In this document: piece after piece, positions 1-7,724 of the stretch
How the letters are laid out: every line of letters starts with the position of its first letter
How positions within the stretch are numbered: position 1 is the first letter of the stretch
Source: CBCPMX01 sp965120355
Lineage (GTDB): Bacteria > Bacillota > Clostridia > Oscillospirales > Oscillospiraceae
Direction: 5' to 3'
DNA length: 19,661 bases
Assembly (NCBI GenBank): GCA_965120355.1
Contig: CBCPMX010000061.1
Location: 1 to 19,661, forward strand
Made by a program: the position numbers and the translations under genes
The notes under the pieces: model-generated
Databases searched by the model: none
What the model was told of the DNA's origin: nothing
The model's input: only the letters and a program-made list of their open reading frames with translations

Positions 1-638
1 ACGCCTTCTATGGGGTGAGGGTCACAAACTCCTTGTATTAAAAATAGTTTGCACTGGATGTTCTTAAACGCCGTCAATAACGCCCCACTGGTTCTCAGCG
101 CAGCAGCTTCCTTCCAAATTTTATTATACATTTCCGCATCCGAGTTGTCTGCTGTGTGTTTTTCGCTACTTTCGAGGCAATAGTTATCCGTTTTTTCCAA
201 AATACCAGGCATTCGCTTCATGTCTTCATCCGTAGCCACATGATCTATCATTCTCTGAAATATGTTACGTTCTTCATCCGAAAGATTTTGCAATCTTCGT
301 AGAGTGATTTCCTTGACATATTGATCGACAAGCGGCGGACAGCCAACTAAGATAATAGTTTTACACATCTTTGGATATTTTTCAGCAAATAAAACAGCTA
401 ACCATGCACCCCATGAGTGACCAATCAAAGTCAGTTTTTTTTGACAGTTTTCTATAATCTGTAAGTATAATTCTTCAATCAATCCAGCTATGGAATACTG
501 GGATTGCAGCGCTTCCACAACCCCCTGATTTGTCAATCTGCTTAATTCTTCTGCACAGGTTTTTAAAGAACCTATTGCCCCGGGGCCGCCATGAATGAAA
601 ACGGTCTTATAGGGTGCTTTTCCATGTAATGCAACCAT
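1..638 (-). CDS. Alpha/beta hydrolase, proline iminopeptidase-like (C-terminus cut by window edge)
   Basis: Reading the minus strand from the ATG at 638-636 gives about 212 codons with no stop before the window edge. Visible motifs are an oxyanion-hole HGGPG at residues 16-20, the nucleophile elbow GHSWG with Ser75, and near the edge an LIQGVCDPHP stretch that should carry the acid residue (Asp). The catalytic His would lie outside the window. HGGPG plus GxSxG is typical of the proline iminopeptidase branch of alpha/beta hydrolases; substrate cannot be told. The segment between the two motifs is short compared with family members and lacks a clear DQRGxG motif. The start is uncertain: an in-frame GTG lies eight codons upstream of the ATG, behind a TGA, and no clear ribosome binding site is seen. 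The DNA is AT-richer (about 37-43% GC in sampled lines) than the genes to the right (about 55%), which may point to separate acquisition. Confidence 0.82.
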   Translation of the reverse strand, partial: MVALHGKAPYKTVFIHGGPGAIGSLKTCAEELSRLTNQGVVEALQSQYSIAGLIEELYLQIIENCQKKLTLIGHSWGAWLAVLFAEKYPKMCKTIILVGCPPLVDQYVKEITLRRLQNLSDEERNIFQRMIDHVATDEDMKRMPGILEKTDNYCLESSEKHTADNSDAEMYNKIWKEAAALRTSGALLTAFKNIQCKLFLIQGVCDPHPIEG

Positions 639-902
639 TTTGATCTTTTGCTCCACTCTGCAATCTTTTCAGTCACTGCCTTCCATCCTCCGGCAGTTCC
701 TTTCAATTCAATTTGAACCGTTACGGGAAAGCACTATCCATATCCAGCAGGCGGAAAATGGTTCAGCTTTACCCGGCTCCCGAATTGCCACTTTGTTTCC
801 CCCACATTCAAACCCATGTCCAGCAAGGCAAAGGTTCTCTATGGGCAGAAATCGGTACTCCCCCTGGCAAACGACAGCGGAACGAAAGCTGCCCACAAAG
901 GC
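639..902. other. 264-nt gap without a supported gene
   Basis: This stretch lies between the start of the hydrolase and the stop of the YoaK-type gene. The minus strand stays open for 65 codons in the YoaK frame after its TGA, ending near 708, but no start with a ribosome binding site supports a gene. No terminator with a clear U-tract and no convincing promoter was found. It marks the change from AT-rich to GC-richer sequence and may hold gene remnants. Confidence 0.4.
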
Positions 903-1646
903 TCAATGCCCGTGGGGCTTCAGATCCATCTTATCCGATTCTGTGACCTTGTCGGCATAGAGCAAATCGCAGAACAAAAACAGCAATGGGATAATGGCAA
1001 ACCAGATACCTCTGCCGGAAAAAATCCTGCACAGTACCGTGGCAGCAATGACGCCCAGCATGAACGTCGCGATAAATAAGAAATGAAATCCAGCCCTGGC
1101 GAAAGAGCCCTTCTCCCCATGGGATTTGATCTTTTTGGCAAACTGAATACCGATCTGCCGCAGATGATTGGTCACAAAGGTGGTAGCCACCGGGATTTTC
1201 GCCGCTTGCCGGAAGGTATTCCACTGCATGGCCGCCATAAAATTGACAATTACCTGGGAAATCTGATACGGCGCACTGTCTGGAATCAGGCCCAAAATCA
1301 AGAGGATGACAATTTCAATCCCAATGAGGATCGTATCCCACCGCAGCCGCATTCGCTTGCGGGCCGGGCTGCCAATGATCTCCGAAAGCATAATTCCGGA
1401 CATATAGGCCGTCATAGGCACCAGATAATAGACGGCCTTGCTCCACTCCAGGTTGGCCAGCGCAATGGCGCACAACACAAAATTGGCAGTCTGGGCATTG
1501 CAGAAAACCCCGCCGCGAACAGCATAAGTAAAACCGCCGTAATATCCGCCCAGAAACATCAGCGGGAGAAAGACCCGCGGTCTTTCACATTCCAGAAGCG
1601 CGTCGTCCGGGTGCTGCACCTCTGCGTGCAAAAAGTTCAGTCTCAT
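903..1646 (-). CDS. YoaK family (DUF1275) integral membrane protein
   Basis: The predicted 247-residue protein has about six hydrophobic segments and two DUF1275 hallmarks: GGVFCNAQTANF near residues 45-56 (the family usually has NAQTGN, so Gly is replaced by Ala) and MAAMQWNTFR...PVATTFVTNHLR at about 137-163. The function of the family is unknown; members are inner-membrane proteins. I chose the ATG at 1646 because it overlaps the stop of the upstream GNAT gene as ATGA and is preceded by a GGGGGAG ribosome binding site; a start 42 nt further upstream lies inside the GNAT gene. It is the last gene of a metY-GNAT-yoaK unit held together by translational coupling, so it is probably made along with the sulfhydrylase. 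A transport role connected to sulfur metabolism would be a guess. Confidence 0.85.
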   Translation of the reverse strand: MRLNFLHAEVQHPDDALLECERPRVFLPLMFLGGYYGGFTYAVRGGVFCNAQTANFVLCAIALANLEWSKAVYYLVPMTAYMSGIMLSEIIGSPARKRMRLRWDTILIGIEIVILLILGLIPDSAPYQISQVIVNFMAAMQWNTFRQAAKIPVATTFVTNHLRQIGIQFAKKIKSHGEKGSFARAGFHFLFIATFMLGVIAATVLCRIFSGRGIWFAIIPLLFLFCDLLYADKVTESDKMDLKPHGH

Positions 1647-2158
1647 ACCGCTCCCCCGCTTTGCTCCAGGCCGGGCGGCACATAGCACATATGCACATGC
1701 GCATACGATTGTCCGCAGGTCTGAAACCCAAATCGCTGGTACAGCGCCTGGGCCCGGTTGGAACGGAAGACTTGCAGATAGGCTGCTTTCTTCCTGTCGG
1801 CCGCCAATTCCGTAATCTGGGTCAGATACCAGCTTCCAATTCCCTGCCCCCGGGCAGATTCCAACAGCTGTATGGTCAGGCCGTCGATCCGATCCCCCCG
1901 ATCATCCCAGGTGAAAAAGCCCACGGCATGTCCGTGGAGCAAAAGCGCCAAACAGCCCGTTCTCTTCAGATCCTGTGCAAACGCAGCGGCGCTGCGCTGG
2001 CGCTGGCCGTCCTCGTCCCAACCGCCGAAATATTCCGCAACATAGGCTGCATAGCAGCACCGTTTGACAAGATGATAGGCTTCCCGATCCGTAGCTTCTG
2101 CCGGACGCAGGGCAAAGCCCCTGTCCAGCAGCGGCTGCGGCAATGACCAACTGGTCAT
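1643..2158 (-). CDS. GNAT family N-acetyltransferase
   Basis: This 171-residue protein has the GNAT fold pattern. The acetyl-CoA binding motif A is seen as LLESARGQGIGSWYL (residues 98-112), with R103-G-Q-G106-I-G108 matching R/Q-x-x-G-x-G/A, followed by a motif B region with VFRSNRAQALYQRFGF near 129-144, the usual N-x-x-A-x-x-x-Y-x-x-x-G-F pattern. The acceptor substrate cannot be read from sequence. The ATG overlaps the metY stop as ATGA, and its own TGA overlaps the YoaK start in the same way, so translation of the three genes is likely coupled. Given the position behind metY, an amino acid or sulfur-compound acceptor is possible but unproven. Confidence 0.85.
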   Translation of the reverse strand: MTSWSLPQPLLDRGFALRPAEATDREAYHLVKRCCYAAYVAEYFGGWDEDGQRQRSAAAFAQDLKRTGCLALLLHGHAVGFFTWDDRGDRIDGLTIQLLESARGQGIGSWYLTQITELAADRKKAAYLQVFRSNRAQALYQRFGFQTCGQSYAHVHMCYVPPGLEQSGGAV

Positions 2159-3438
2159 ACCTGCTCCAGTGCCTGCGCCAGATCGGCAATCAGGTCCTCT
2201 ACATCCTCAATGCCGCAGGACAGCCGCACCAGGTCAGCAGAAACACCGGCGGCCAGCAGCTCTTCGTCGTTCATCTGCCGGTGGGTCGCGGAAGCCGGAT
2301 GCAGGCAGCATGTGCGGGCATCGGCCACATGGGTCTCAATGGCTGCCAGCTTCAAATGCTTCATAAAGGTTTCAGCGGCAGTCCGGTCGCCTTTGACTCC
2401 AAAAGAGACCACGCCGCAGGTACCGTCCGGCATATACTTCTGCGCGATCTCATAATACTTGTCGCCGGGCAGTCCGGGATAAGTGACCCAGTTCACCTTG
2501 GGATGGCGCTGAAGATATTCCGCCACAGCCTGCCCATTCTCGCAATGGCGCTTCATACGCACATGGAGGCTCTCCAGTCCCAGGTTCAATAAATACGCAT
2601 TTTGCGGAGACTGAATCGCGCCAAAATCCCGCATAAGCTGCGCCGTCGCCTTCGTGATAAACGCACCTTCCAGCCCAAAGCGCTCCGTATAGGTGACGCC
2701 ATGGTAGCTCTCATCCGGCGTGCACAGGCCGGGAAATTTATCGGGATATTGGGTCCAGTCGAATTTCCCGGAGTCCACAATACAGCCGCCCACTGCCGCG
2801 CCGTGGCCGTCCATATACTTGGTGGTGGAGTGGGTGACAATGTCCGCGCCCCATTCAAAGGGCCGGCAGTTCACCGGAGTGGCAAAGGTGTTGTCTACGA
2901 TCAACGGCACGCCGTGGGCATGAGCCACCCTGGCAAATTTCTCAATATCCAGCACCGTCAGGGCCGGATTGGCAATGGTCTCGCCGAACACGGCTTTGGT
3001 GTTGGGCCGGAATGCCGCCTCCAGCTCCTCTTCGGAGCAGTCCGGAGAGACAAAGGTAAACTCGATGCCCATCCGCTTCATGGTCACTGCAAACAGGTTG
3101 AACGTGCCCCCATAGATGGTCGAAGAAGACACCACGTGATCCCCCTGGCTGACGATGTTGAACACGGCAAAGAAGTTGGCTGCCTGCCCGGAAGAAGTCA
3201 GCATGGCTGCAGTTCCGCCCTCCATGTCGCAGATCTTAGCCGCCACATAGTCGTTGGTGGGATTCTGCAGACGGGTGTAGAAATATCCGGAGCTTTCCAA
3301 ATCAAACAGCTTTCCCATATCCTCGCTGGTAGCATATTTAAAGGTTGTGGACTGAATGATGGGGATCTGCCGCGGTTCGCCATTGCCGGGGGTATAACCA
3401 CTCTGAACGCATTTTGTATTGATCTTGTAATCGGACAT
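2155..3438 (-). CDS. metY: O-acetylhomoserine sulfhydrylase (homocysteine synthase)
   Basis: This cytosolic PLP enzyme of the Cys/Met metabolism family makes homocysteine from O-acetyl-L-homoserine and sulfide, the direct sulfhydrylation route to methionine. The 427-residue length is normal for MetY. Visible features are the SGYTPGNGEPRQIPIIQSTTF N-terminus, the YTRLQNPT motif (54-61), SSGQAA (82-87), the PLP-contacting Asp in VDNTFATP (Asp182) and the Schiff-base lysine in THSTTKYMDGHG (Lys207). The ATG at 3438 has a TGAGG ribosome binding site about 8 nt upstream. It is the first gene of a three-gene unit. Its promoter is at 3672-3644, and the roughly 200-nt leader folds into several long helices, which suggests control at the RNA level. 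No SAM-I riboswitch core or T-box sequence was found. Confidence 0.95.
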   Translation of the reverse strand: MSDYKINTKCVQSGYTPGNGEPRQIPIIQSTTFKYATSEDMGKLFDLESSGYFYTRLQNPTNDYVAAKICDMEGGTAAMLTSSGQAANFFAVFNIVSQGDHVVSSSTIYGGTFNLFAVTMKRMGIEFTFVSPDCSEEELEAAFRPNTKAVFGETIANPALTVLDIEKFARVAHAHGVPLIVDNTFATPVNCRPFEWGADIVTHSTTKYMDGHGAAVGGCIVDSGKFDWTQYPDKFPGLCTPDESYHGVTYTERFGLEGAFITKATAQLMRDFGAIQSPQNAYLLNLGLESLHVRMKRHCENGQAVAEYLQRHPKVNWVTYPGLPGDKYYEIAQKYMPDGTCGVVSFGVKGDRTAAETFMKHLKLAAIETHVADARTCCLHPASATHRQMNDEELLAAGVSADLVRLSCGIEDVEDLIADLAQALEQV

Positions 3439-3470
3439 GGAAAAACCTCATTTCTTAACAGTATGATTTA

Positions 3471-3637
3471 CCTGGAGCCGGCGCCCATAGAAACAGGCAG
3501 CCGTCTCCAGGCGTTGGGCCTCTCTGCGTAAGGCTTCTGCCATGAAGCCCGGCCCAATCTTGCTCTTTGACCACGCTTTTTGCGCACAACGCGATGCGTT
3601 TGATTCTGCGCTCGCTCTGTGGCGCAACAGCATTTTC
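3471..3637 (-). promoter_or_regulatory. Structured 5' leader of metY, candidate cis-regulatory RNA
   Basis: Between the predicted transcription start (about 3637) and the ribosome binding site (3450-3446) the minus-strand RNA can form: a small CTGT/ACAG hairpin (3630-3617); a helix pairing 3611-3607 with 3586-3582 that encloses AACGC/GCGTT (3600-3596 with 3592-3588); a 7-bp helix TTGGGCC/GGCCCAA (3557-3551 with 3520-3514) enclosing a GGCTTC/GAAGCC hairpin (3549-3544 with 3537-3532); and a hairpin of 7 + 4 + 3 bp (3511-3505 with 3477-3471, then 3503-3500 with 3482-3479, then 3498-3496 with 3485-3483). No helix is followed by a U-tract, so control, if any, is more likely translational. I do not recognise a known riboswitch class. 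Confidence 0.5.
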
Positions 3638-3643
3638 CTGAAA

Positions 3644-3672
3644 AGCTTACCACACCAGCGAGAGAATGTCAA
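3644..3672 (-). promoter_or_regulatory. Predicted sigma-A promoter of metY
   Basis: A perfect -35 box TTGACA (3672-3667) is followed after 17 nt by TAAGCT (3649-3644), a poor -10 that is helped by a TGG extended -10. It starts about 26 nt after the stop of the GerMN lipoprotein gene. Transcription would begin near 3637, just before the structured leader. Confidence 0.55.
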
Positions 3673-3697
3673 TGCTCCCACCATTCCCGGTGCTGCA

Positions 3698-5038
3698 TTA
3701 TGGGAAAAACCAATCCTCACTGCGATAGATGGCGCTGGACAGATCAAAGTCTCCAAAAAAATTCTCTTCCAGTCCCTCTACTGTCAGCAGCACCGCTTCC
3801 ACATTATCCAATGCCGTCAGGGAGGCCACCAGCGCGATAACCCGCATGCGCTGTTCTGAAACCGTATGCGCATCTTCTGCAAATTCATGGGAAAGGGTCA
3901 CCCGGCAAATTCCGTTGGTCATATCTTCTGACAGCAGGCGTGTACCCGCTGGGATGGGATTGGTGAACCCGTTGACCGGCTCGTAGGAGATCAGCGCTTC
4001 GATTACCAGCTCTTCCTGGCTCTGATTGGCCGTTTGATGAATCCGCAGCGGCACCTCCGCCAAATAGTCGCTGGACCAGCTCTGCATATAAATTGTGGCG
4101 TCGAACTCATTGAGTCCCGACAGCACAGGTCCAATGACGTCTTCATTGCGGACAAACGGCTCAGACAAGTCTAAATAGCGGTAGATTCCAATGGTCTGCC
4201 CCTCACAAAGGATCTGCACCCGCGCAATCGTTTCCAGCTCCGTCAGGGAGTTGACAATGGAATAGACAGTCATTCGCTCCCCCTGCTCAGTTTTCGGCAT
4301 ATTCTCCCGAAACTCCGCCGACAAGTCCACGATGCACAGATCCCCGTCCTGGGTAACGCTCAAAAGCTGCGTTCCCTCCGGAATCGTGGCCTGGAGCTGA
4401 TCATCCGTCGGCCCCGCGATGAGCTGCTGCATAATGTACACGCTGACAGCCTCGTTTTCGCTGACCACAACGCTGCGCTGGTCGCCCATGAGATAACGGT
4501 TGGCACTGTCTGCAAAATAGAGTTTAATACTCTCCGTCTGATCCTCAATGCCCTCGTCGACTAAAATATAGTCCTCCATGGTTCTGGGCTCTTCCGCCAA
4601 CGCCTCTGTATTTTCACCCACCACATAGATCGTCACACTTTCGACGCCTTCCAGCGACGTCAGGGTCAATGTCAAACAGGCGTCTGCAATGGTACGGTTG
4701 ATCCCGGTGAGCTGGGAAAACCCTTCGCTGAGCACCACCTGCACGCTGGTCCCCACCTGCCGGACCCGTACCACATTGGTGCCTTTGGGAAACGGCGAGG
4801 TGTATTTCGCATCCAGCGGCCCCTCCAGATACAGCTGCAGCAACGATTCTAAATCCTCTTCATCGGTGGACAGAGTTCTCTGTTCCGGCTGGATCAACTG
4901 ATTATCGTCATAGGCCAGTTCATCGGAAATCCGGTAATAAAAGCTGACCGTCGCGGACTCCTCCGTCTCTTCCCCACAGGATGCCAGGCTGAACAGAAGG
5001 GAAAGCATCCATAAAATTGACACAACTCGATACTTCAT
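3698..5038 (-). CDS. Lipoprotein with three GerMN-like domains
   Basis: A signal sequence with lipobox L18-A19-S20-C21 predicts lipidation at Cys21 and an outward-facing membrane protein of 446 residues. The rest looks like three tandem GerMN-like units (about 30-165, 170-298 and 310-440). Each has the pattern of an N-terminal beta strand, a helix ahead of a G-P or P-x-P-x-GT turn (PFPKGTNVV, TIPEGTQLL, PIPAGTRLL), a strand, then a helix leading into a final strand. GerMN domains occur in spore protein GerM and in LpqB of the actinobacterial MtrAB-LpqB system. The ATG overlaps the kinase stop as ATGA, so the protein is probably made in step with the kinase and may modulate its sensing; that is inference. 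No terminator is visible before the metY promoter. Confidence 0.88.
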   Translation of the reverse strand: MKYRVVSILWMLSLLFSLASCGEETEESATVSFYYRISDELAYDDNQLIQPEQRTLSTDEEDLESLLQLYLEGPLDAKYTSPFPKGTNVVRVRQVGTSVQVVLSEGFSQLTGINRTIADACLTLTLTSLEGVESVTIYVVGENTEALAEEPRTMEDYILVDEGIEDQTESIKLYFADSANRYLMGDQRSVVVSENEAVSVYIMQQLIAGPTDDQLQATIPEGTQLLSVTQDGDLCIVDLSAEFRENMPKTEQGERMTVYSIVNSLTELETIARVQILCEGQTIGIYRYLDLSEPFVRNEDVIGPVLSGLNEFDATIYMQSWSSDYLAEVPLRIHQTANQSQEELVIEALISYEPVNGFTNPIPAGTRLLSEDMTNGICRVTLSHEFAEDAHTVSEQRMRVIALVASLTALDNVEAVLLTVEGLEENFFGDFDLSSAIYRSEDWFFP

Positions 5039-6486
5039 ATGAGATTCCCCTCCTCATCCATGCCCATATAGGGGAATATCACCGTAAACCGCGTACCGCC
5101 CTGCTCCCGGTTGGACACTTTGACCGTTCCGCCGTACCGCGCAACTACATCGTGCACAATGGCAAGTCCCAGCCCCGTGCCGCCGGCCTCCCGGGAGCGG
5201 GCCTTATCCACCCGGTAAAACCGCTCGAAGATGTGGGGAATGTCTTCCTCCGGAATGCCAACGCCGCAGTCCTCCACATGCAGAACCACATCGCCGTCCC
5301 GCCGGTACAGAAGCACGTTGACCGTACCGCCCTGGTAGTTATACTTGATGGCGTTTTCCACCAGGTTGAATACCACCTGGTACATATCATCCTCATTGGC
5401 CAGCACTGTGCACCCCTTGTCCATGGTACTGAGCAGCTTCACCCCCACCAGTTCAGACAGCGGCGTCAACATTCGGAATACTTTCTCTACCGTCACCGCC
5501 GGATCTACCACCTCCAGCGCCTGTTCCGGATCGCTGTCGATGCGGGTCAATGTCAGCAGTTTGCTGGTCATACGGGCCAGCCGGTCGGCTTCGTCACCGA
5601 TGTCCGATACAAACTCCCGCAGCGTCTCCTCGTCCATTGGGTTCTGCAAGATAGAGTCCGCCAGCAGCCGGATGGCCGTCAAGGGCGTGCGCAGCTCATG
5701 GGAAGCATCGGAGACAAACTGCTGACGCAGCTTTTCCGTACTCTGAAGCCGCTGAGTCAGCTGGTTGAACTCACTGGCCAGCTCGCTCAACTCGTCCTTG
5801 CCGCGGATGTCAATTTTATGGGTATACTCGCCCTCTCTGGCAATGCGAATGGAGTGCAGGATGGAGCGAATGCGCCCGGACAGCAGCACGGAAAACAGCA
5901 CGGAAAACACCAACACCACAGCCAGCACCACAATGGAGATCGTAAAGGTATTGGACTGGATCCCCTGGATCAACGCCGCCTCCTCCGTATCCAAATCCAG
6001 CAAATACACCGCCCCGATGGGACTGGAGTGATACATGACCGGAATGGCCGCATGGCTCTCAAACACGCCGTCATGGTACAGGCAATGGAACACATCCGAC
6101 CCTTCCAGCGCTGTCACTACCTCTGGGTAGAGTACATATTTTCCGGTGGTATCGCCTGCGGCGACAGAGTCATAAAGTACGCATCCCTCTCCGTCTGTGA
6201 CAATAATGCGGGAAGAGTTGACGTCATCCAGCAGCTCCATGACCTGTTCCACAGTGTCAGCGTTGAGAGATTCCAACCCCGACAGAGATGAGCCGATCAT
6301 CTGTGCCTTGATCAGCACCGAAGACTGTTTGGACTGGAATACCAGATCCTGCGCCGCCGACACCGGATAGAAATTCAGCACCAGCAGGATGCCCACAGTC
6401 AGCAGTGTATACATCATTGTAAAGCGAAACTGCAGGCTCCCCGGTTTGAAGCTGATGGAATCCTTAAGCTTTGAAATAGTATCCAA
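5035..6486 (-). CDS. Membrane sensor histidine kinase (PhoR/WalK/MtrB-like)
   Basis: The 483-residue kinase has a first membrane segment at about 24-42, an extracellular sensor of about 135 residues, a second membrane segment at about 181-203, and a HAMP linker to about 255. The HisKA box SDASHELRTPLTAI has the phospho-accepting His263. The ATPase domain shows an N box (NLVENAIKYN), G1 (DCGVGIPEED), F box (FERFYRVDKARS) and G2 (GGTGLGLAIV). All catalytic boxes look intact, so it should autophosphorylate and pass phosphate to the regulator encoded just upstream. The start shown is TTG, overlapping the regulator gene by 23 nt, with a GGGGGG run directly before it. The spacing is poor, so the exact start is uncertain; Met24 or Met25 would cut into the first membrane segment. 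The stop overlaps the lipoprotein start. Confidence 0.93.
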   Translation of the reverse strand: MDTISKLKDSISFKPGSLQFRFTMMYTLLTVGILLVLNFYPVSAAQDLVFQSKQSSVLIKAQMIGSSLSGLESLNADTVEQVMELLDDVNSSRIIVTDGEGCVLYDSVAAGDTTGKYVLYPEVVTALEGSDVFHCLYHDGVFESHAAIPVMYHSSPIGAVYLLDLDTEEAALIQGIQSNTFTISIVVLAVVLVFSVLFSVLLSGRIRSILHSIRIAREGEYTHKIDIRGKDELSELASEFNQLTQRLQSTEKLRQQFVSDASHELRTPLTAIRLLADSILQNPMDEETLREFVSDIGDEADRLARMTSKLLTLTRIDSDPEQALEVVDPAVTVEKVFRMLTPLSELVGVKLLSTMDKGCTVLANEDDMYQVVFNLVENAIKYNYQGGTVNVLLYRRDGDVVLHVEDCGVGIPEEDIPHIFERFYRVDKARSREAGGTGLGLAIVHDVVARYGGTVKVSNREQGGTRFTVIFPYMGMDEEGNLI

Positions 6487-7144
6487 CCCCCCACTTTGTC
6501 ATGATATACTGGGGCGAAGCCGGCTCAGCCTCCAGTTTTTCCCGCAGGCGCCGGACATGAACGTCCACTGTGCGGATGTCCCCCTGGTACTCATAGCCCC
6601 AGATGATGTCCAGCAAACTCTCCCGGGAATAGACGCGGCCCGGATTGTGGATCAGCAGTTCAATCAGGTCAAATTCTCTGGCCGTCACATCTACCAGTTC
6701 ACCATTTTTATAAGCATTGCGTTCATCAGAGTCTACAGTGATCGAGCCATAGCTAACGCGGTTGGACTTGACTTTGGAATTGCTTTGGGTGCTGCGGCGG
6801 AGCAGCGCCCGGATTCTGGCCTTCAATTCCAGGATATTAAATGGTTTGGTCAGATAGTCGTCTGCTCCGTGGTCAAACCCAATGAGTTTATCTACATCGG
6901 CCGATTTGGCCGTCAGCATGATAATGGGTACGTTAGAAAACTCCCGGATCTTCAGGCACGCTTCCAGACCGTCCAATTTGGGCATCATCAGGTCCAGAAC
7001 GATCAGATCATATTCGCCGCTCTGGGCCAGTTCCACGGCCTCCGCGCCATCATATCCCACGCCGACCTCGTAGCCCTCGTTCTCCAAGTTGAACTTAATG
7101 CCCTTGACCAGCAGCTTTTCATCATCAACAACCAGAATTTTCAT
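6464..7144 (-). CDS. OmpR/PhoB-family response regulator
   Basis: The receiver domain (1-120) has the acidic pair Asp7-Asp8, phospho-acceptor Asp51 in VLDLMMP, Thr78 and Lys100 (LTKPF), all as expected. The C-terminal winged-helix domain (about 128-226) shows LTARE-like DVTAREFDLIELL, the recognition-helix region DIRTVDVHVRRLREKL and the terminal WGVGYYF hairpin of the OmpR family. Its partner is the overlapping kinase gene. It starts 6 nt after the comEA-like stop, so it is probably on the same transcript from the promoter at 7754-7725. Likely targets include cell-envelope genes, suggested by the GerMN lipoprotein downstream and the divergent dacA. Resemblance to WalR, PhoP and MtrA is at family level only; no binding-site repeat could be assigned with confidence. 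Confidence 0.95.
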   Translation of the reverse strand: MKILVVDDEKLLVKGIKFNLENEGYEVGVGYDGAEAVELAQSGEYDLIVLDLMMPKLDGLEACLKIREFSNVPIIMLTAKSADVDKLIGFDHGADDYLTKPFNILELKARIRALLRRSTQSNSKVKSNRVSYGSITVDSDERNAYKNGELVDVTAREFDLIELLIHNPGRVYSRESLLDIIWGYEYQGDIRTVDVHVRRLREKLEAEPASPQYIMTKWGVGYYFKA

Positions 7145-7150
7145 ATTCAG

Positions 7151-7621
7151 TCACCCCACTGTGATTAAGTCTTGTATGGATGCAAATTTCCCCGCACCAA
7201 TGCCGCTGACATTGAGGATCTCCTCCACCGATGCAAACGGTCCGTACTCCTCGCGGTATGCAATGATCCGCTGGGCCAGCACTTCTCCGATTCCCGGCAG
7301 GCTTTCCAGCTCTTCTGCGCCGGCAGTATTGATGTTGATCCGGCCGTCCGTATCTGTGCTGTCGCTGGCGGCATCCGCTTCTTGAGCCACCGCCTGCACC
7401 GGCGCGGCATCTTGCGCGTCAGAGACCGCCGCAGGCGTTTCGCCGGCGCCTGCATCTTCTGCTCCATCAGCAGACGGCGGCGTTGTCTCTGTCTCCACCA
7501 GCACTGTGCCGGAAACCGCCACGCTTCCGGCATTCTGCGTCCCTGCAAAATATCCCGCCACAAAGGTCAGAAACAAGCCGGTCAGGATCAAAATGCACCA
7601 TTCTACCACAGAAAGTTTCAT
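7151..7621 (-). CDS. ComEA-like helix-hairpin-helix membrane protein
   Basis: The 156-residue protein has an N-terminal membrane anchor (about residues 6-26), an Ala/Glu/Asp/Pro-rich linker of about 60 residues and a C-terminal ComEA-type domain. That domain begins at INTAGAEELESLPGIGEVLAQRII and ends with a second hairpin, LNVSGIGAGKFASI, giving two HhH motifs (LPGIG and VSGIG) that bind DNA without sequence specificity. In B. subtilis ComEA is the DNA receptor for transformation. I chose ATG 7621 because a GGGAGG ribosome binding site precedes it. No comEC or comEB is nearby. Instead the gene heads a transcript with a two-component system, so a role in competence is possible but not shown. 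Confidence 0.87.
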   Translation of the reverse strand: MKLSVVEWCILILTGLFLTFVAGYFAGTQNAGSVAVSGTVLVETETTPPSADGAEDAGAGETPAAVSDAQDAAPVQAVAQEADAASDSTDTDGRININTAGAEELESLPGIGEVLAQRIIAYREEYGPFASVEEILNVSGIGAGKFASIQDLITVG

Positions 7622-7649
7622 TTTTTGCCCATCCTCCCTCTGACATAAG

Positions 7650-7678
7650 TTGCACTTTGGCAGATATTTTGCTATAAT
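7650..7678 (+). promoter_or_regulatory. Predicted sigma-A promoter of dacA
   Basis: TTGCAC at 7650-7655, a 17-nt spacer and a perfect TATAAT at 7673-7678. The start would fall near 7685, about 100 nt before the dacA ATG. The element lies inside the 5' leader of the divergent comEA-like gene. Confidence 0.6.
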
Positions 7679-7724
7679 GAGCAGAAGAGCTGTGTCTCGG
7701 GCGCTGGCCCGCACCTCTCAATGT

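Noticed and set aside
2602..3531. Plus-strand open frame of 309 codons opposite metY
   Set aside because: A shadow of the metY codon pattern in GC-richer DNA, with no start signal and no known motif.
3439..3640. SAM-I riboswitch or T-box leader for metY
   Set aside because: The SAM-I core (GATGAAA...GGCAACC) and the T-box (GGTGG..ACCGCG) are absent, and no U-tract terminator follows the helices.
5017..6291. Long plus-strand open frame of 424 codons opposite the histidine kinase
   Set aside because: It is the antisense of a gene with all kinase motifs, is rich in His and Gln, and has no ribosome binding site or recognisable domain.
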